DNA of 7,179 nucleotides from Pseudomonadota bacterium (GTDB lineage Bacteria > Pseudomonadota > Alphaproteobacteria > Sphingomonadales > Sphingomonadaceae), in assembly GCA_023416515.1 (NCBI GenBank), contig JAEZHP010000187.1, positions 1 to 7,179 of the forward strand. The letters run 5' to 3'. Below, in pieces: positions 1 to 6,038 of this stretch; within the stretch, counting starts at the first letter, position 1, and every line of letters starts with the position of its first letter. The translations under genes were made by a program, and so were the position numbers. The notes under the pieces were generated by a model. That model did no database searches and had not been told where the DNA came from. It saw nothing but the letters and a program-made list of their open reading frames with translations.

Positions 1-94
1 CGCCAACGCAATGAGACTGCTCATCATTCGGACGATTCCCCCTCGCCGCCACACTGCCCGTGCCCGGGCGCCAAGCCAAGGGCGACGATCGAAC

Positions 95-628
95 CTAGTT
101 CGCCCGCCCGGCCTCCCAGCTGAACAGGGTGATACGCACCCGGGCGCGGCGCTCGCTCGTGTCGGGCGCCGCCGCGAAGAGGCCGGGACCTTCGCGCATG
201 AGGCCGCCGCAGATGCGGCTTCGCTCGCTCATCGGCGCAATGCTGCTCTCGCGCAGCGGCCGGCATTGGCCGATCGAGCCGTCGGCGGCGATCACGACCT
301 CCGCTTCCTGGTCCACGGCAGTCGCCCCGCGCCCGGCGGGCTCGGCAATCGCCCCCTCGCCCGTTGCGACAGCGATCACCATCGTCGATTCCCGAACGGG
401 CGACGCGACCGCGGGGCCGGGCCAGGGGCTGATCAAGCGCCGGCAGGTGGCGTCGCCATAAGCCTGCCAGGCGGGCGAAGAGGCGGCGATCGTGCAGTCC
501 GCCTCGCCCCCCGCGTCGGCGCGGTTCACCACGCGCACGCTTCCGCTCTCAAACGGGAGCGAGGGGCGCTGGGGCACCGCAGCTGCGGCTTGCGCCAGGG
601 TCAGGGCCAGAACCAGGGCTGATGTCAC
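95..628 (-). CDS. Secreted hypothetical protein with two TonB-C-like cysteine-pair repeats
   Basis: I do not recognise a named family. The 177-residue product starts with a clear signal peptide: a hydrophobic stretch (residues 3-12) and an AAAA run, with likely cleavage near residue 17-18, so export to the periplasm is expected. Two weakly similar halves follow, each with a cysteine pair: C45/C62 (DCTIAASS...ATCRRL) and C122/C140 (IGQCRPLRESS...RSRICGGL). The pattern of strand, 'DG..xxC', SS, then a second Cys 16-17 residues later resembles the TonB C-terminal-like domains of small sphingomonad secreted proteins; this is inference. The start is either TTG at 631 or GTG at 628. Both lie behind an AGAGGA Shine-Dalgarno on the minus strand (about 634-641), and I prefer GTG as the commoner start. 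The gene is divergent from nfuA, with about 60 bp shared between them. Function unknown. Confidence 0.72.
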   Translation of the reverse strand: MTSALVLALTLAQAAAAVPQRPSLPFESGSVRVVNRADAGGEADCTIAASSPAWQAYGDATCRRLISPWPGPAVASPVRESTMVIAVATGEGAIAEPAGRGATAVDQEAEVVIAADGSIGQCRPLRESSIAPMSERSRICGGLMREGPGLFAAAPDTSERRARVRITLFSWEAGRAN

Positions 629-687
629 CAAATCATCCTCTCTCTACGGCGCTTGATCGCGCGGCGTCCAAAGACCACATGAGGACC

Positions 688-1257
688 ATGCTGATCCAGA
701 CTGAACCCGCGCCGAACCCGGCCACTCTTAAATTCCTGCCCGGCCGGGCGGTGATGGACTCGGGAACCCGCGACTTCGCGTCCTACGAGGATGCCGATGC
801 ATCGCCGCTTGCTGCCGCGATCTTCTCGATCGGCGACGTCGAGGGTGTGTTCTTCGGCCGCGACTTCGTGTCGGTGACCGCAGCTCCCGGGGTCGAATGG
901 CGTGAATTAAAGCCGCAGGTGCTCGAAGTCCTGCTCGACCATTTCGCCAGCGGCGCGCCGCTGTTCAAGACCGGCAGCGCCGCCGACATCTTCATCGCTC
1001 CGGAGGAGATCGACGACAGCGGTGAGGACGCCGAAGTCGTCGCTCAGATCCGCGAGTTGATCGATACTCGGGTCCGCCCCGCGGTCGCACGGGACGGCGG
1101 CGACATCGTCTATCGTGGATTCAAGGGCGGCACCGTCTTCCTCGCGATGCAGGGCGCCTGCTCGGGCTGCCCGTCCTCGACCATGACCCTGAAGCAGGGG
1201 ATCGAGAGCCTGCTCAAACATTACGTCCCGGAGGTCGAGACCGTCCAGGCGGTCTGA
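688..1257 (+). CDS. nfuA: NifU/NFU1-type Fe-S cluster carrier protein
   Basis: The product is a 189-residue iron-sulfur scaffold/carrier that passes [4Fe-4S] clusters to cytoplasmic apo-enzymes. The N-terminal half (about residues 1-88) is an Nfu_N domain, opening with the family signature QTEPAPNPATLKFLPG. The C-terminal half (about 115-185) is a NifU C-terminal domain with the cluster-binding CSGC motif at C158 and C161, preceded by RPAVARDGGDI. This is the mitochondrial NFU1 / alphaproteobacterial architecture, not the E. coli NfuA form with a degenerate A-type domain. ATG 688 is chosen because the family begins with M-x-IQTEP. An in-frame ATG at 679 adds only three residues, and an ATG at 622 would run into the start of the divergent gene. 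A GAGGA at 681-685 is close to the start. Family assignment is firm; the symbol is by analogy. Confidence 0.93.
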   Translation: MLIQTEPAPNPATLKFLPGRAVMDSGTRDFASYEDADASPLAAAIFSIGDVEGVFFGRDFVSVTAAPGVEWRELKPQVLEVLLDHFASGAPLFKTGSAADIFIAPEEIDDSGEDAEVVAQIRELIDTRVRPAVARDGGDIVYRGFKGGTVFLAMQGACSGCPSSTMTLKQGIESLLKHYVPEVETVQAV

Positions 1258-1264
1258 GCCCTCT

Positions 1265-1348
1265 CGTCATCCCCGCGCAGGCGGGGATCCAGCTTCTTCT
1301 TCCAGACCCGCACACGAAAGCTGGACTCCCGCTTTCGCGGGAGTGACG
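1265..1348. repeat. Nested palindromic repeat (dRS3-like inverted pair)
   Basis: Two 31-base arms, 1265-1295 and 1318-1348, are inverted copies matching at 25 of 31 positions, separated by 22 bases. Each arm is itself a hairpin: ATCCCCGC/GCGGGGAT (1269-1276/1281-1288, loop GCAG) and ACTCCCGC/GCGGGAGT (1325-1332/1337-1344, loop TTTC). Four of the six differences between arms are two paired changes that keep both stems perfect. The core resembles the dispersed repeat known in Neisseria as dRS3 (ATTCCCGC-N4-GCGGGAAT) and similar repeats in many Proteobacteria. It fills nearly the whole nfuA-tsaB gap and ends 8 bases before the tsaB start codon. Confidence 0.85.
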
Positions 1349-1356
1349 GTGAAACG

Positions 1357-1986
1357 GTGGCAACCAACTCCCTCACCCTCGTCATCGACAGCGTCAGCGC
1401 GGCCTGCTCGGTCGCGTTGATCACGAATGACGGCGAAGTGCTTGCCGAGGCTCATGAGGTGGTCGGCCGCGGCCATGCGGAACGGCTGGTGCCGATGATC
1501 GCCGATCTGCTTGCCGGCCGAGTTCCGGATTCGGTGCTCGTCGATTGCGGACCCGGGAGCTTCACCGGCCTTCGAGTCGGACTCGCGGCAGCCCAAGGGC
1601 TCGCGATCGGCTGGGGCGTTCCCCTCGCCGGTTATGCCGCCCCTTCCCTTCTCGCCGCCATGGCCGCCCGTCCCGGGGTCCCGGTCGCCGCGGCGATGCA
1701 GGGGGGACATGGGGAGCTATTCGTGCAAAGCTTCGACGGTGCGAAGCTCGAGCCGACCGACGACCTTAGATCGCTTACGCCCGAGGCCGCGGCTTCGGCC
1801 GTCGACGCGCACCTCGTGGTCGGCTCCGGTGCCAGGCAGCTCGTCGAGGCGCGCGGCTCGGGCGAGGCGCTCGACCTCCTTCCCCGCGCCGCCGAGGCGT
1901 GGCGACTGCCGCTTGCGCTGCGCTCGCTCCTCGCCCGCCCGATCTACGGGCGAGCGCCGGACGCCAAGCCGATGACTTCGGCATGA
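1357..1986 (+). CDS. tsaB: tRNA N6-threonylcarbamoyladenosine biosynthesis protein TsaB
   Basis: TsaB is the non-catalytic partner of TsaD and, with TsaE, takes part in making t6A at position 37 of ANN-decoding tRNAs. The 209-residue product has the actin-like ASKHA N-terminal fold: LVIDSVSAACSVAL at residues 8-21, the GRGHAERLVPMI segment (37-48, H40/E42) and the diagnostic GPGSFTGLRVGL at 65-76. The C-terminus ends in PIYGRAPDAKPM, as is usual for this family. The length is near the usual 210-230. The start is GTG at 1357, the only early initiation codon giving a complete N-terminus. No ideal Shine-Dalgarno is seen: GGGAG at 1339-1343 lies inside the upstream repeat and 13 bases from the start, and GGTGAAA is closer. 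The stop overlaps the rimI start as ATGA, so the two are probably translationally coupled. Confidence 0.94.
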   Translation: MATNSLTLVIDSVSAACSVALITNDGEVLAEAHEVVGRGHAERLVPMIADLLAGRVPDSVLVDCGPGSFTGLRVGLAAAQGLAIGWGVPLAGYAAPSLLAAMAARPGVPVAAAMQGGHGELFVQSFDGAKLEPTDDLRSLTPEAAASAVDAHLVVGSGARQLVEARGSGEALDLLPRAAEAWRLPLALRSLLARPIYGRAPDAKPMTSA

Positions 1987-2465
1987 GCGCTGCCATCGAC
2001 ATCAACGAGGGCGGCCTCGCCGACCTCCCCGGGGTCATGACGGTCATGGAGGCGGCGTTCGAGCCCGGCTTCGGAGAAGGGTGGACCGCTTCGCAATGCG
2101 CCGGCCTGCTGCCGCTTCCCGGAGTATGGCTCACCGTCGCGCGGATCGGCGACCACGCCGTCGGCTTCGCCCTGGCCCGCGCCATTGCCGGCGAGGCCGA
2201 GCTTCTTCTGCTTGCAGTCCACCCCGACGCGCAGGGCCGTGGGATCGGCAAGTCATTGCTAAACCACTTCTTTCACGGCGCCCTAACTCGCGGAGCGGAC
2301 CGCTTGCACCTTGAAGTCCGGGACGGGAACGACGCGATAAAATTATATACTATGTTGGGATTTTCTGTCGTCGGCCGCCGCCGCAACTACTATTGCGGCC
2401 GCGATGGCAAGCAATACGACGCTTTGTCCCTAGCCAAGACAGCAGTCTCGTCACCAACAGAGTGA
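1983..2465 (+). CDS. rimI: Ribosomal-protein-alanine N-acetyltransferase RimI (GNAT)
   Basis: A 160-residue GNAT acetyltransferase that transfers acetyl from acetyl-CoA to protein N-termini, classically that of ribosomal protein S18. Acetyl-CoA motif A is visible as LLLLAVHPDAQGRGIGKSLL (residues 74-93, with the Q/R-x-x-G-x-G/A signature QGRGIG at 84-89). It is followed by LHLEVRDGNDAI (108-119) and LYTMLGFSVVGRRRNYY (121-137), where Y122 is at the usual catalytic/tyrosine position and NYY is typical of RimI. ATG 1983 overlaps the tsaB stop. The same frame is open further upstream, but that part is tsaB read out of frame. tsaB-rimI adjacency is common in bacteria and supports the name over a generic GNAT. 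A short AT-rich run of rare codons (ATA, AAA, TTA, TAT, ACT) occurs at 2336-2351. Confidence 0.91.
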   Translation: MSAAIDINEGGLADLPGVMTVMEAAFEPGFGEGWTASQCAGLLPLPGVWLTVARIGDHAVGFALARAIAGEAELLLLAVHPDAQGRGIGKSLLNHFFHGALTRGADRLHLEVRDGNDAIKLYTMLGFSVVGRRRNYYCGRDGKQYDALSLAKTAVSSPTE

Positions 2466-2479
2466 CTCCTTAACTGTTG
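2455..2479. promoter_or_regulatory. Inverted repeat spanning the rimI stop codon
   Basis: CAACAG (2455-2460) and CTGTTG (2474-2479) form a 6-bp inverted repeat around the rimI TGA, with a 13-base centre. It could be a weak terminator or attenuator for tsaB-rimI or an operator in the mucR leader. No T-tract follows, so a factor-independent terminator is unlikely. Confidence 0.25.
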
Positions 2480-2531
2480 TATCTTGTACCAGATCGCAAA
2501 TGGACCTATCCGACAAGATGGCCAGCAAAGG

Positions 2532-2543
2532 GGGTGGCCACCC
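2532..2543. promoter_or_regulatory. Perfect 12-bp palindrome in the mucR leader
   Basis: GGGTGGCCACCC reads the same on both strands and lies 25 bases upstream of the mucR ATG, in the 103-base rimI-mucR gap. A dyad there fits an operator or a small mRNA hairpin before the ribosome-binding region (GAAAGAAGA, 2554-2562). A weak promoter-like pair, TTGTAC (2484-2489) and TATCCG (2507-2512) with a 17-base spacer, lies upstream. No known binding site was recognised. Confidence 0.3.
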
Positions 2544-2568
2544 GCTTCCCATCGAAAGAAGATAAAAA

Positions 2569-2997
2569 ATGGACACTCAGGACAACTTCACGGAAACCCT
2601 CATCACGCTCACGGCGGACATCGTCTCCGCCCATGTCAGCAACAACAGCGTCGCCGTCAACGATCTGCCTGTGCTCATCCAGAACGTGCATGGCGCGCTC
2701 ACCGGCCTTGGAACGCCGACCGAGGAGCCGCAAGCGAAGCCGGAGCCGGCCGTTTCGATCCGTTCCTCGGTCAAGCCCGACTATATCGTCTGTCTCGAGG
2801 ACGGTAAGAAGCTGAAGATGCTAAAGCGGCATCTGATGACCCACTACAACATGACTCCGGACGAGTACCGGCAGAAGTGGGGCCTCAACGCCGATTACCC
2901 GATGGTCGCTCCGAACTACGCCGAGCAGCGCCGCACCCTGGCCAAGAAGATCGGCCTCGGCACCAAGCGCCGCCGCACCGGCCGCGGCGCGAAGTAA
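2569..2997 (+). CDS. MucR/Ros-family zinc-finger transcriptional regulator
   Basis: A 142-residue member of the MucR/Ros family, global DNA-binding regulators of alphaproteobacteria that control exopolysaccharide, motility and cell-cycle genes and bind AT-rich DNA in an H-NS-like way. Residues 1-45 are the helical, oligomerising N-terminal part; 48-66 is a Pro/Glu-rich linker; and the DNA-binding domain begins at VKPDYIVCLEDGKKLKMLKR (68-87). Zinc ligands are C75, D78, H88 and H92, giving C-x2-D-x9-H-x3-H, so aspartate replaces the second cysteine of Ros, as in several MucR homologues. The conserved MTPDEYRQKWGL (95-106) and YPMVAPNYAEQR (110-121) follow, and the tail is basic (KRRRTGRGAK). 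The ATG at 2569 sits behind a purine-rich GAAAGAAGA. Flanking palindromes suggest its own transcription unit. The specific regulon cannot be read from the sequence. Confidence 0.93.
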   Translation: MDTQDNFTETLITLTADIVSAHVSNNSVAVNDLPVLIQNVHGALTGLGTPTEEPQAKPEPAVSIRSSVKPDYIVCLEDGKKLKMLKRHLMTHYNMTPDEYRQKWGLNADYPMVAPNYAEQRRTLAKKIGLGTKRRRTGRGAK

Positions 2998-3006
2998 GGC
3001 CAAAGA

Positions 3007-3043
3007 CGTTTCGAAACGGGCGCCGCGGTGGGAGCGGCGCCCG
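3007..3043 (+). terminator. Strong hairpin after mucR, probable terminator
   Basis: A 10-bp GC-rich stem, CGGGCGCCGC (3017-3026) with GCGGCGCCCG (3034-3043), has a 7-base loop and starts 19 bases after the mucR stop. A perfect 12-bp palindrome, CGTTTCGAAACG (3007-3018), abuts and overlaps it by two bases. The following sequence (CTTCACGATT) has no good T-run, so termination would be inefficient or factor-assisted. Position and stem strength make an end of the mucR transcript the best reading. Confidence 0.5.
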
Positions 3044-3082
3044 CTTCACGATTGCCGGGACCGGCCGCCCTTCCGCCCCGCA

Positions 3083-3100
3083 GACCTTTGTTCTAAGGTC
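3083..3100 (+). promoter_or_regulatory. Hairpin/operator covering the fur ribosome-binding site
   Basis: GACCTT (3083-3088) and AAGGTC (3095-3100) form a 6-bp inverted repeat with a 6-base centre. The 3' arm contains AAGG, the only plausible Shine-Dalgarno for fur, 7 bases before its ATG. In RNA the hairpin would hide the ribosome-binding site; in DNA it could be an operator. I do not see a good match to a classical 19-bp Fur box. Confidence 0.4.
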
Positions 3101-3105
3101 ACTTC

Positions 3106-3528
3106 ATGTCCCGAAAGATCGATATCGAAGCCCTGTGCGCGGAGAAGGGCCTGCGCATTACCGAACAGCGACGGGTGATCGCCAAGGTCCTCAGCGAGAG
3201 CGAGGACCATCCCGATGTCGAGGCGCTCCATGCCCGCGCATCAGCAATCGATCCCGGCATTTCGATCGCGACCGTGTACCGCACCGTCCGCCTGTTCGAG
3301 GAAGCCGGAATCCTCGAGCGGCACGACTTCGGCGACGGCCGCGCCCGCTATGAAGCTGCGGCGGAAACCCATCACGACCACCTCATCGACGTCGAGACCG
3401 GAACCGTCATCGAGTTCGTCGACGAGGAGTTGGAGGCGCTCCAGCGCCGGATTGCCGAGAAGCTCGGCTTCCGGCTCGTCGACCATCGCATGGAGCTCTA
3501 TGGCGTCGCGCTTGGCCGCAAGGGCTGA
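3106..3528 (+). CDS. fur: Fur-family metal-responsive transcriptional regulator (Fur/Mur type)
   Basis: A 140-residue ferric-uptake-regulator family repressor. The N-terminal winged helix runs to about residue 82, with the recognition helix at ISIATVYRTVRLFEEAG (52-68), followed by a dimerisation and metal-binding domain. Metal ligands by alignment to E. coli Fur: H35, E83, H90 and H92 for one site; H89, D91, E110-region and H127 for the other. HHDH at 89-92 is diagnostic. The structural-zinc CxxC that normally follows is absent: the sequence reads HHDHLIDVETGTVIEF. That is typical of alphaproteobacterial Fur/Mur proteins, which in several species respond to manganese or iron, so the effector metal is uncertain. 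The ATG at 3106 follows AAGG at 3095-3098. The stop is 13 bases before the likely start of the acyltransferase, so the two are probably cotranscribed. Confidence 0.92.
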   Translation: MSRKIDIEALCAEKGLRITEQRRVIAKVLSESEDHPDVEALHARASAIDPGISIATVYRTVRLFEEAGILERHDFGDGRARYEAAAETHHDHLIDVETGTVIEFVDEELEALQRRIAEKLGFRLVDHRMELYGVALGRKG

Positions 3529-3541
3529 ACCGAAGCTCCGG

Positions 3542-4300
3542 ATGATCGGCGCCGTCCGCTTCTACACGCGCTGCATCCTCATCCTGCTCGGCATCATCGC
3601 ACTGGTGCCGCTTCATTATCTGTGGCGGCTGTTCCGGGCGCGCTCGCCATGGCCCACGCTGTTCCTGTGGTGGGCAGGCCGCGTCGCGGGTCTCAAGGTC
3701 CGGACGGAGGGGCGGCCGCTGAAGCGCGACGTCCTCATCGTCGCCAACCATTCCTCTTGGCTCGACATCCTCCTTCTCGGCGGCAGCGCCGGTGCCGCGT
3801 TCGTCGCCAAGGCCGAGCTCGCGGATTCGCCGCTGGTCGGCTGGCTCGCTCGACTCAACGAGACCTTGTTCGTGGAGCGAAGCAACAAGCGCGGAATCGG
3901 GGTCCAAGCCGAAGCCCTTCGCGGCGGCCTGGCGACGGGGCGCGCCTTCGCTCTCTTCCCCGAAGGCACCACCGGCCCCGGCCGCCCGATCCTGCCGTTC
4001 AGGGCGAGCCTTCTCGCCTCGCTTTTCCCTCCCCTTCCTCGAGTGAAGGTCCAGCCGGTGGCGATCGACTTCGGCCCCCTCACCGACGAGATTGCCTGGG
4101 GCGACGAGCATGGCGCGGCGAATGCGCGCCGGCTCCTGTCCCGCCCGGGGCGGATTCCGGTGACCATGACATTCCTGGCGCCGGTCGACCCTCACGAAGC
4201 CGGCGACCGCAAGCGCCTGTCCGAGCGGTCGCGCGAGGAGATCATCGCGGCGCTCGGCGCTTCCGAAGCCGCCCCCGCTCCCCTATATGGCGGCGGATGA
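3542..4300 (+). CDS. plsC: 1-acyl-sn-glycerol-3-phosphate acyltransferase (PlsC family)
   Basis: A 252-residue membrane-associated acyltransferase that converts lysophosphatidate to phosphatidate in phospholipid synthesis. One N-terminal membrane helix is clear (about residues 10-30, CILILLGIIALVPLHYLW). Motif I is NHSSWLD at 69-75 (H70-x4-D75, the catalytic pair), a motif II region reads FVAKAELADSPLVGWLA (87-103), and motif III is FPEGTT at 139-144. VQPVAIDFG (170-178) is the usual late motif. ATG 3542 is preferred: it gives the standard N-terminus just before the membrane helix, has a weak GAAG at 3532-3535 and follows the fur stop. An in-frame ATG at 3500 would overlap fur by 29 bases. 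The stop overlaps the miaB ATG (ATGA). An ornithine-lipid (OlsA-like) acyltransferase is a less likely alternative with the same motifs. Confidence 0.9.
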   Translation: MIGAVRFYTRCILILLGIIALVPLHYLWRLFRARSPWPTLFLWWAGRVAGLKVRTEGRPLKRDVLIVANHSSWLDILLLGGSAGAAFVAKAELADSPLVGWLARLNETLFVERSNKRGIGVQAEALRGGLATGRAFALFPEGTTGPGRPILPFRASLLASLFPPLPRVKVQPVAIDFGPLTDEIAWGDEHGAANARRLLSRPGRIPVTMTFLAPVDPHEAGDRKRLSERSREEIIAALGASEAAPAPLYGGG

Positions 4301-5616
4301 ATTCTCCCGCCGCCCCCAAGACCTTCCACGTCAAGTCGTTCGGCTGCCAGATGAACGTCTATGACGGCGCTCGAATGAGCGAGCTGCTCGAGGCCGAAGG
4401 CCTGTCCGCGACGGACAGCGCCGACGCCGACCTCGTCGTCCTCAACACCTGCCACATTCGCGAGAAAGCGGCGGAGAAGGTCTATTCGGACATCGGCCGC
4501 CTGATCAAACGCGAGGACGGTTCGAAGCCGATGATCGCGGTGGCCGGCTGCGTCGCCCAGGCCGAAGGCGCCGAGATCGCCCGCCGGGCGCCGTCGGTCG
4601 GAGTCGTCGTCGGGCCGCAGGCCTATCACCGCCTGCCCGAGCTCGTGGCCAAGGCCGCGGGCGGCACGACGGCGGTCGATACCGACATGCCGGCCGAGCC
4701 AAAGTTCAAGGCGCTTCCCGGCCGGCGCCGCCAGGGGCCGACCGCGTTTCTCACCGTCCAGGAAGGCTGCGACAAGTTCTGCACCTATTGCGTCGTCCCC
4801 TACACCCGAGGCGCCGAGGTCTCGCGCCCCTGGGCGCAGGTGATGGACGAGGCGCGCGCGCTGATCGACATGGGGGCCCGCGAGATCACCCTCCTCGGCC
4901 AGAATGTGAATGCCTGGGAGGATGACGGCCGCGGTCTTCACGACCTCATCGCCGCGATGGACAAGCTGCCGGGCCTCGAGCGGATCCGCTACACGACCAG
5001 CCATCCCAACGACATGGCCGAGGGCCTGATCCGCGCCCATGGCGAAGTCGGGAAGCTTATGCCCTTTCTCCATTTGCCGGTTCAGTCGGGAAGCGACCGG
5101 ATCCTCAAGGCGATGAACCGAAGCCACACGACGGAGAGCTATCTGGGCGTGATCGAACGAGTCCGTGCGGCTCGACCGGACATCGCTTTGTCGGGCGACT
5201 TCATCGTCGGTTTCCCCGGCGAGACGGACGAGGATTTCGAGGCGACCCTTCGAATCGTCGAGGCGACCCGCTACGCCCAGGCCTACAGCTTCAAGTACAG
5301 CCCGCGCCCCGGAACCCCGGCTGCGACCATGGGCGACCAGATCCCGGCCGAGCTCGCCGACGAGCGGCTCCAGCGCCTTCAGGCCCTGATCAACGCCCAG
5401 CAGCTCGCCTTCAACCAGGCCACGGTCGGCCGCCGAACCAGCGTCCTTCTCGAGCGCCGCGGCAAGCATCCCGGCCAGCTCATCGGCAAGTCGCCTTGGC
5501 TTCAATCGGTCCACCTCGAGACAAAGGCCGAAATCGGCGACATGGTCGAGGTCGAGATCGTCAGCGCCGGTCCCAACAGCCTCGCGGGCGCGGAGACGGT
5601 CAGCCTTGCTGCGTAG
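4297..5616 (+). CDS. miaB: tRNA-2-methylthio-N6-dimethylallyladenosine synthase MiaB
   Basis: A radical-SAM methylthiotransferase that converts i6A37 to ms2i6A37 in tRNA using two [4Fe-4S] clusters. The 439-residue product has the full architecture. The UPF0004 domain carries cluster ligands C17 (SFGCQMN), C52 (LNTCHIREKA) and C85 (AVAGCVAQ). The radical-SAM domain has C158/C162/C165 in EGCDKFCTYCVVPYTRG, then LLGQNVNAW, HLPVQSGSD and GFPGETDEDF. A C-terminal TRAM domain starts near residue 375. MiaB identity (over MtaB or RimO) is supported by VVPYTRG and the overall motif set. ATG 4297 overlaps the plsC stop, implying coupling. The last 17 bases overlap the convergent DUF559 gene tail to tail. 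NfuA-type carriers help maintain the MiaB clusters in E. coli, so nfuA in the same window fits. Confidence 0.96.
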   Translation: MNSPAAPKTFHVKSFGCQMNVYDGARMSELLEAEGLSATDSADADLVVLNTCHIREKAAEKVYSDIGRLIKREDGSKPMIAVAGCVAQAEGAEIARRAPSVGVVVGPQAYHRLPELVAKAAGGTTAVDTDMPAEPKFKALPGRRRQGPTAFLTVQEGCDKFCTYCVVPYTRGAEVSRPWAQVMDEARALIDMGAREITLLGQNVNAWEDDGRGLHDLIAAMDKLPGLERIRYTTSHPNDMAEGLIRAHGEVGKLMPFLHLPVQSGSDRILKAMNRSHTTESYLGVIERVRAARPDIALSGDFIVGFPGETDEDFEATLRIVEATRYAQAYSFKYSPRPGTPAATMGDQIPAELADERLQRLQALINAQQLAFNQATVGRRTSVLLERRGKHPGQLIGKSPWLQSVHLETKAEIGDMVEVEIVSAGPNSLAGAETVSLAA

Positions 5617-6022
5617 CGCGCGTTCGCGGCTGCCTCTCTCGCCCCTCCCTGAAAGGGAGGGGTTGGGGGTGGGTGCCGCCGAGGCACTCGGCGGCAGCGA
5701 TCAGGATCGCTTCGGCGACGCCATCGGGATTGTCATCGACCTCGCCGTTCCAGAATCGGATGACGCGCCAGCCCTGGCTTTCGAGGAAAGCGCTACGCCG
5801 GTCGTCGTAGCTCACGGATTCCAGGTGCTGCGAACCGTCGAACTCGACGCCCAGCCTCGCCTCGCGGCAGGCAAGGTCGAGAATGTAAGGTCCGACTACG
5901 AGTTGGCGCGTGAAGCTCGGCCGGTAACGCGAAAGCCGTCGCCAGACCAATCGCTCCGCCGGCGTGGAGGAGTTACGAAGCTCTCGCGCGCGTCGCGTCA
6001 TTTCCTCTGGAACCCGGCGCAT
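5600..6022 (-). CDS. DUF559-domain protein, Vsr/PD-(D/E)XK endonuclease-like
   Basis: A 140-residue DUF559 protein, a family structurally related to the very-short-patch-repair endonuclease; its biological role is unknown. Family landmarks are in order: ARELRNSSTPAERLVWRRL (12-30), FTRQLVVGPYILDLAC (37-52, D49), RLGVEFDGSQH (56-66, E60, D62, H66), YDDRRSAFLESQGWRVIRFW (72-91) and NPDGVAEAI (98-106). The putative nuclease residues are all present, so the domain looks intact. It ends at about residue 110. The last 30 residues (GGTHPQPLPFREG...) are translated repeat DNA plus the tail of miaB in antisense. The start is ATG 6022; ATG 6001 (residue 8, MTRRARELR) is an equally usable alternative, and neither has a convincing Shine-Dalgarno. 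It is opposite in direction to its neighbours, between miaB and phoH, and is framed by inverted repeats at 5642-5696 and 6039-6089. Confidence 0.85.
   Translation of the reverse strand: MRRVPEEMTRRARELRNSSTPAERLVWRRLSRYRPSFTRQLVVGPYILDLACREARLGVEFDGSQHLESVSYDDRRSAFLESQGWRVIRFWNGEVDDNPDGVAEAILIAAAECLGGTHPQPLPFREGRERQPRTRATQQG
5642..5696 (+). repeat. Two-hairpin GC-rich repeat, copy A
   Basis: Hairpin 1 has stem CCCCTCCCT (5642-5650) and AGGGAGGGG (5654-5662) with loop GAA. A G-rich linker, TTGGGGGTGGG, follows, then hairpin 2 with stem TGCCGCCGAG (5674-5683) and CTCGGCGGCA (5687-5696) with loop GCA, a perfect 10 bp. The first 33 bases match copy B inverted at 31 positions. It lies 25 bases after the miaB stop, could terminate the miaB transcript, and is read as the C-terminal tail of the DUF559 protein. 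Confidence 0.85.
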
Positions 6023-6038
6023 TCTGAAAGCTTAGTGG

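Noticed and set aside
11..24. Small hairpin ATGAG/CTCAT near the left edge
   Set aside because: Only 5 bp with no T-tract; too weak to call a terminator.
25..53. tRNA-like 3' end (CCTCGCCGCCA)
   Set aside because: No GTTCRA T-loop and the preceding bases cannot form a T-stem; the rest would be outside the window.
11..622. 203-residue open frame on the plus strand
   Set aside because: Arg/Pro-rich shadow of the secreted-protein gene, which has a proper signal peptide and Shine-Dalgarno.
622..687. Upstream ATG start for the NifU-family gene at 622
   Set aside because: It would overlap the 5' end of the divergent gene and add 22 residues not seen in the family, whose N-terminus is M-x-IQTEP.
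3407..4195. 262-residue minus-strand frame across fur and plsC
   Set aside because: Antisense shadow; both plus-strand genes carry complete family motifs.
4192..5514. 440-residue open frame on the minus strand, antisense to miaB
   Set aside because: Low-complexity Arg/Ala/Gly/Leu-rich shadow of a fully convincing miaB; no family motif.
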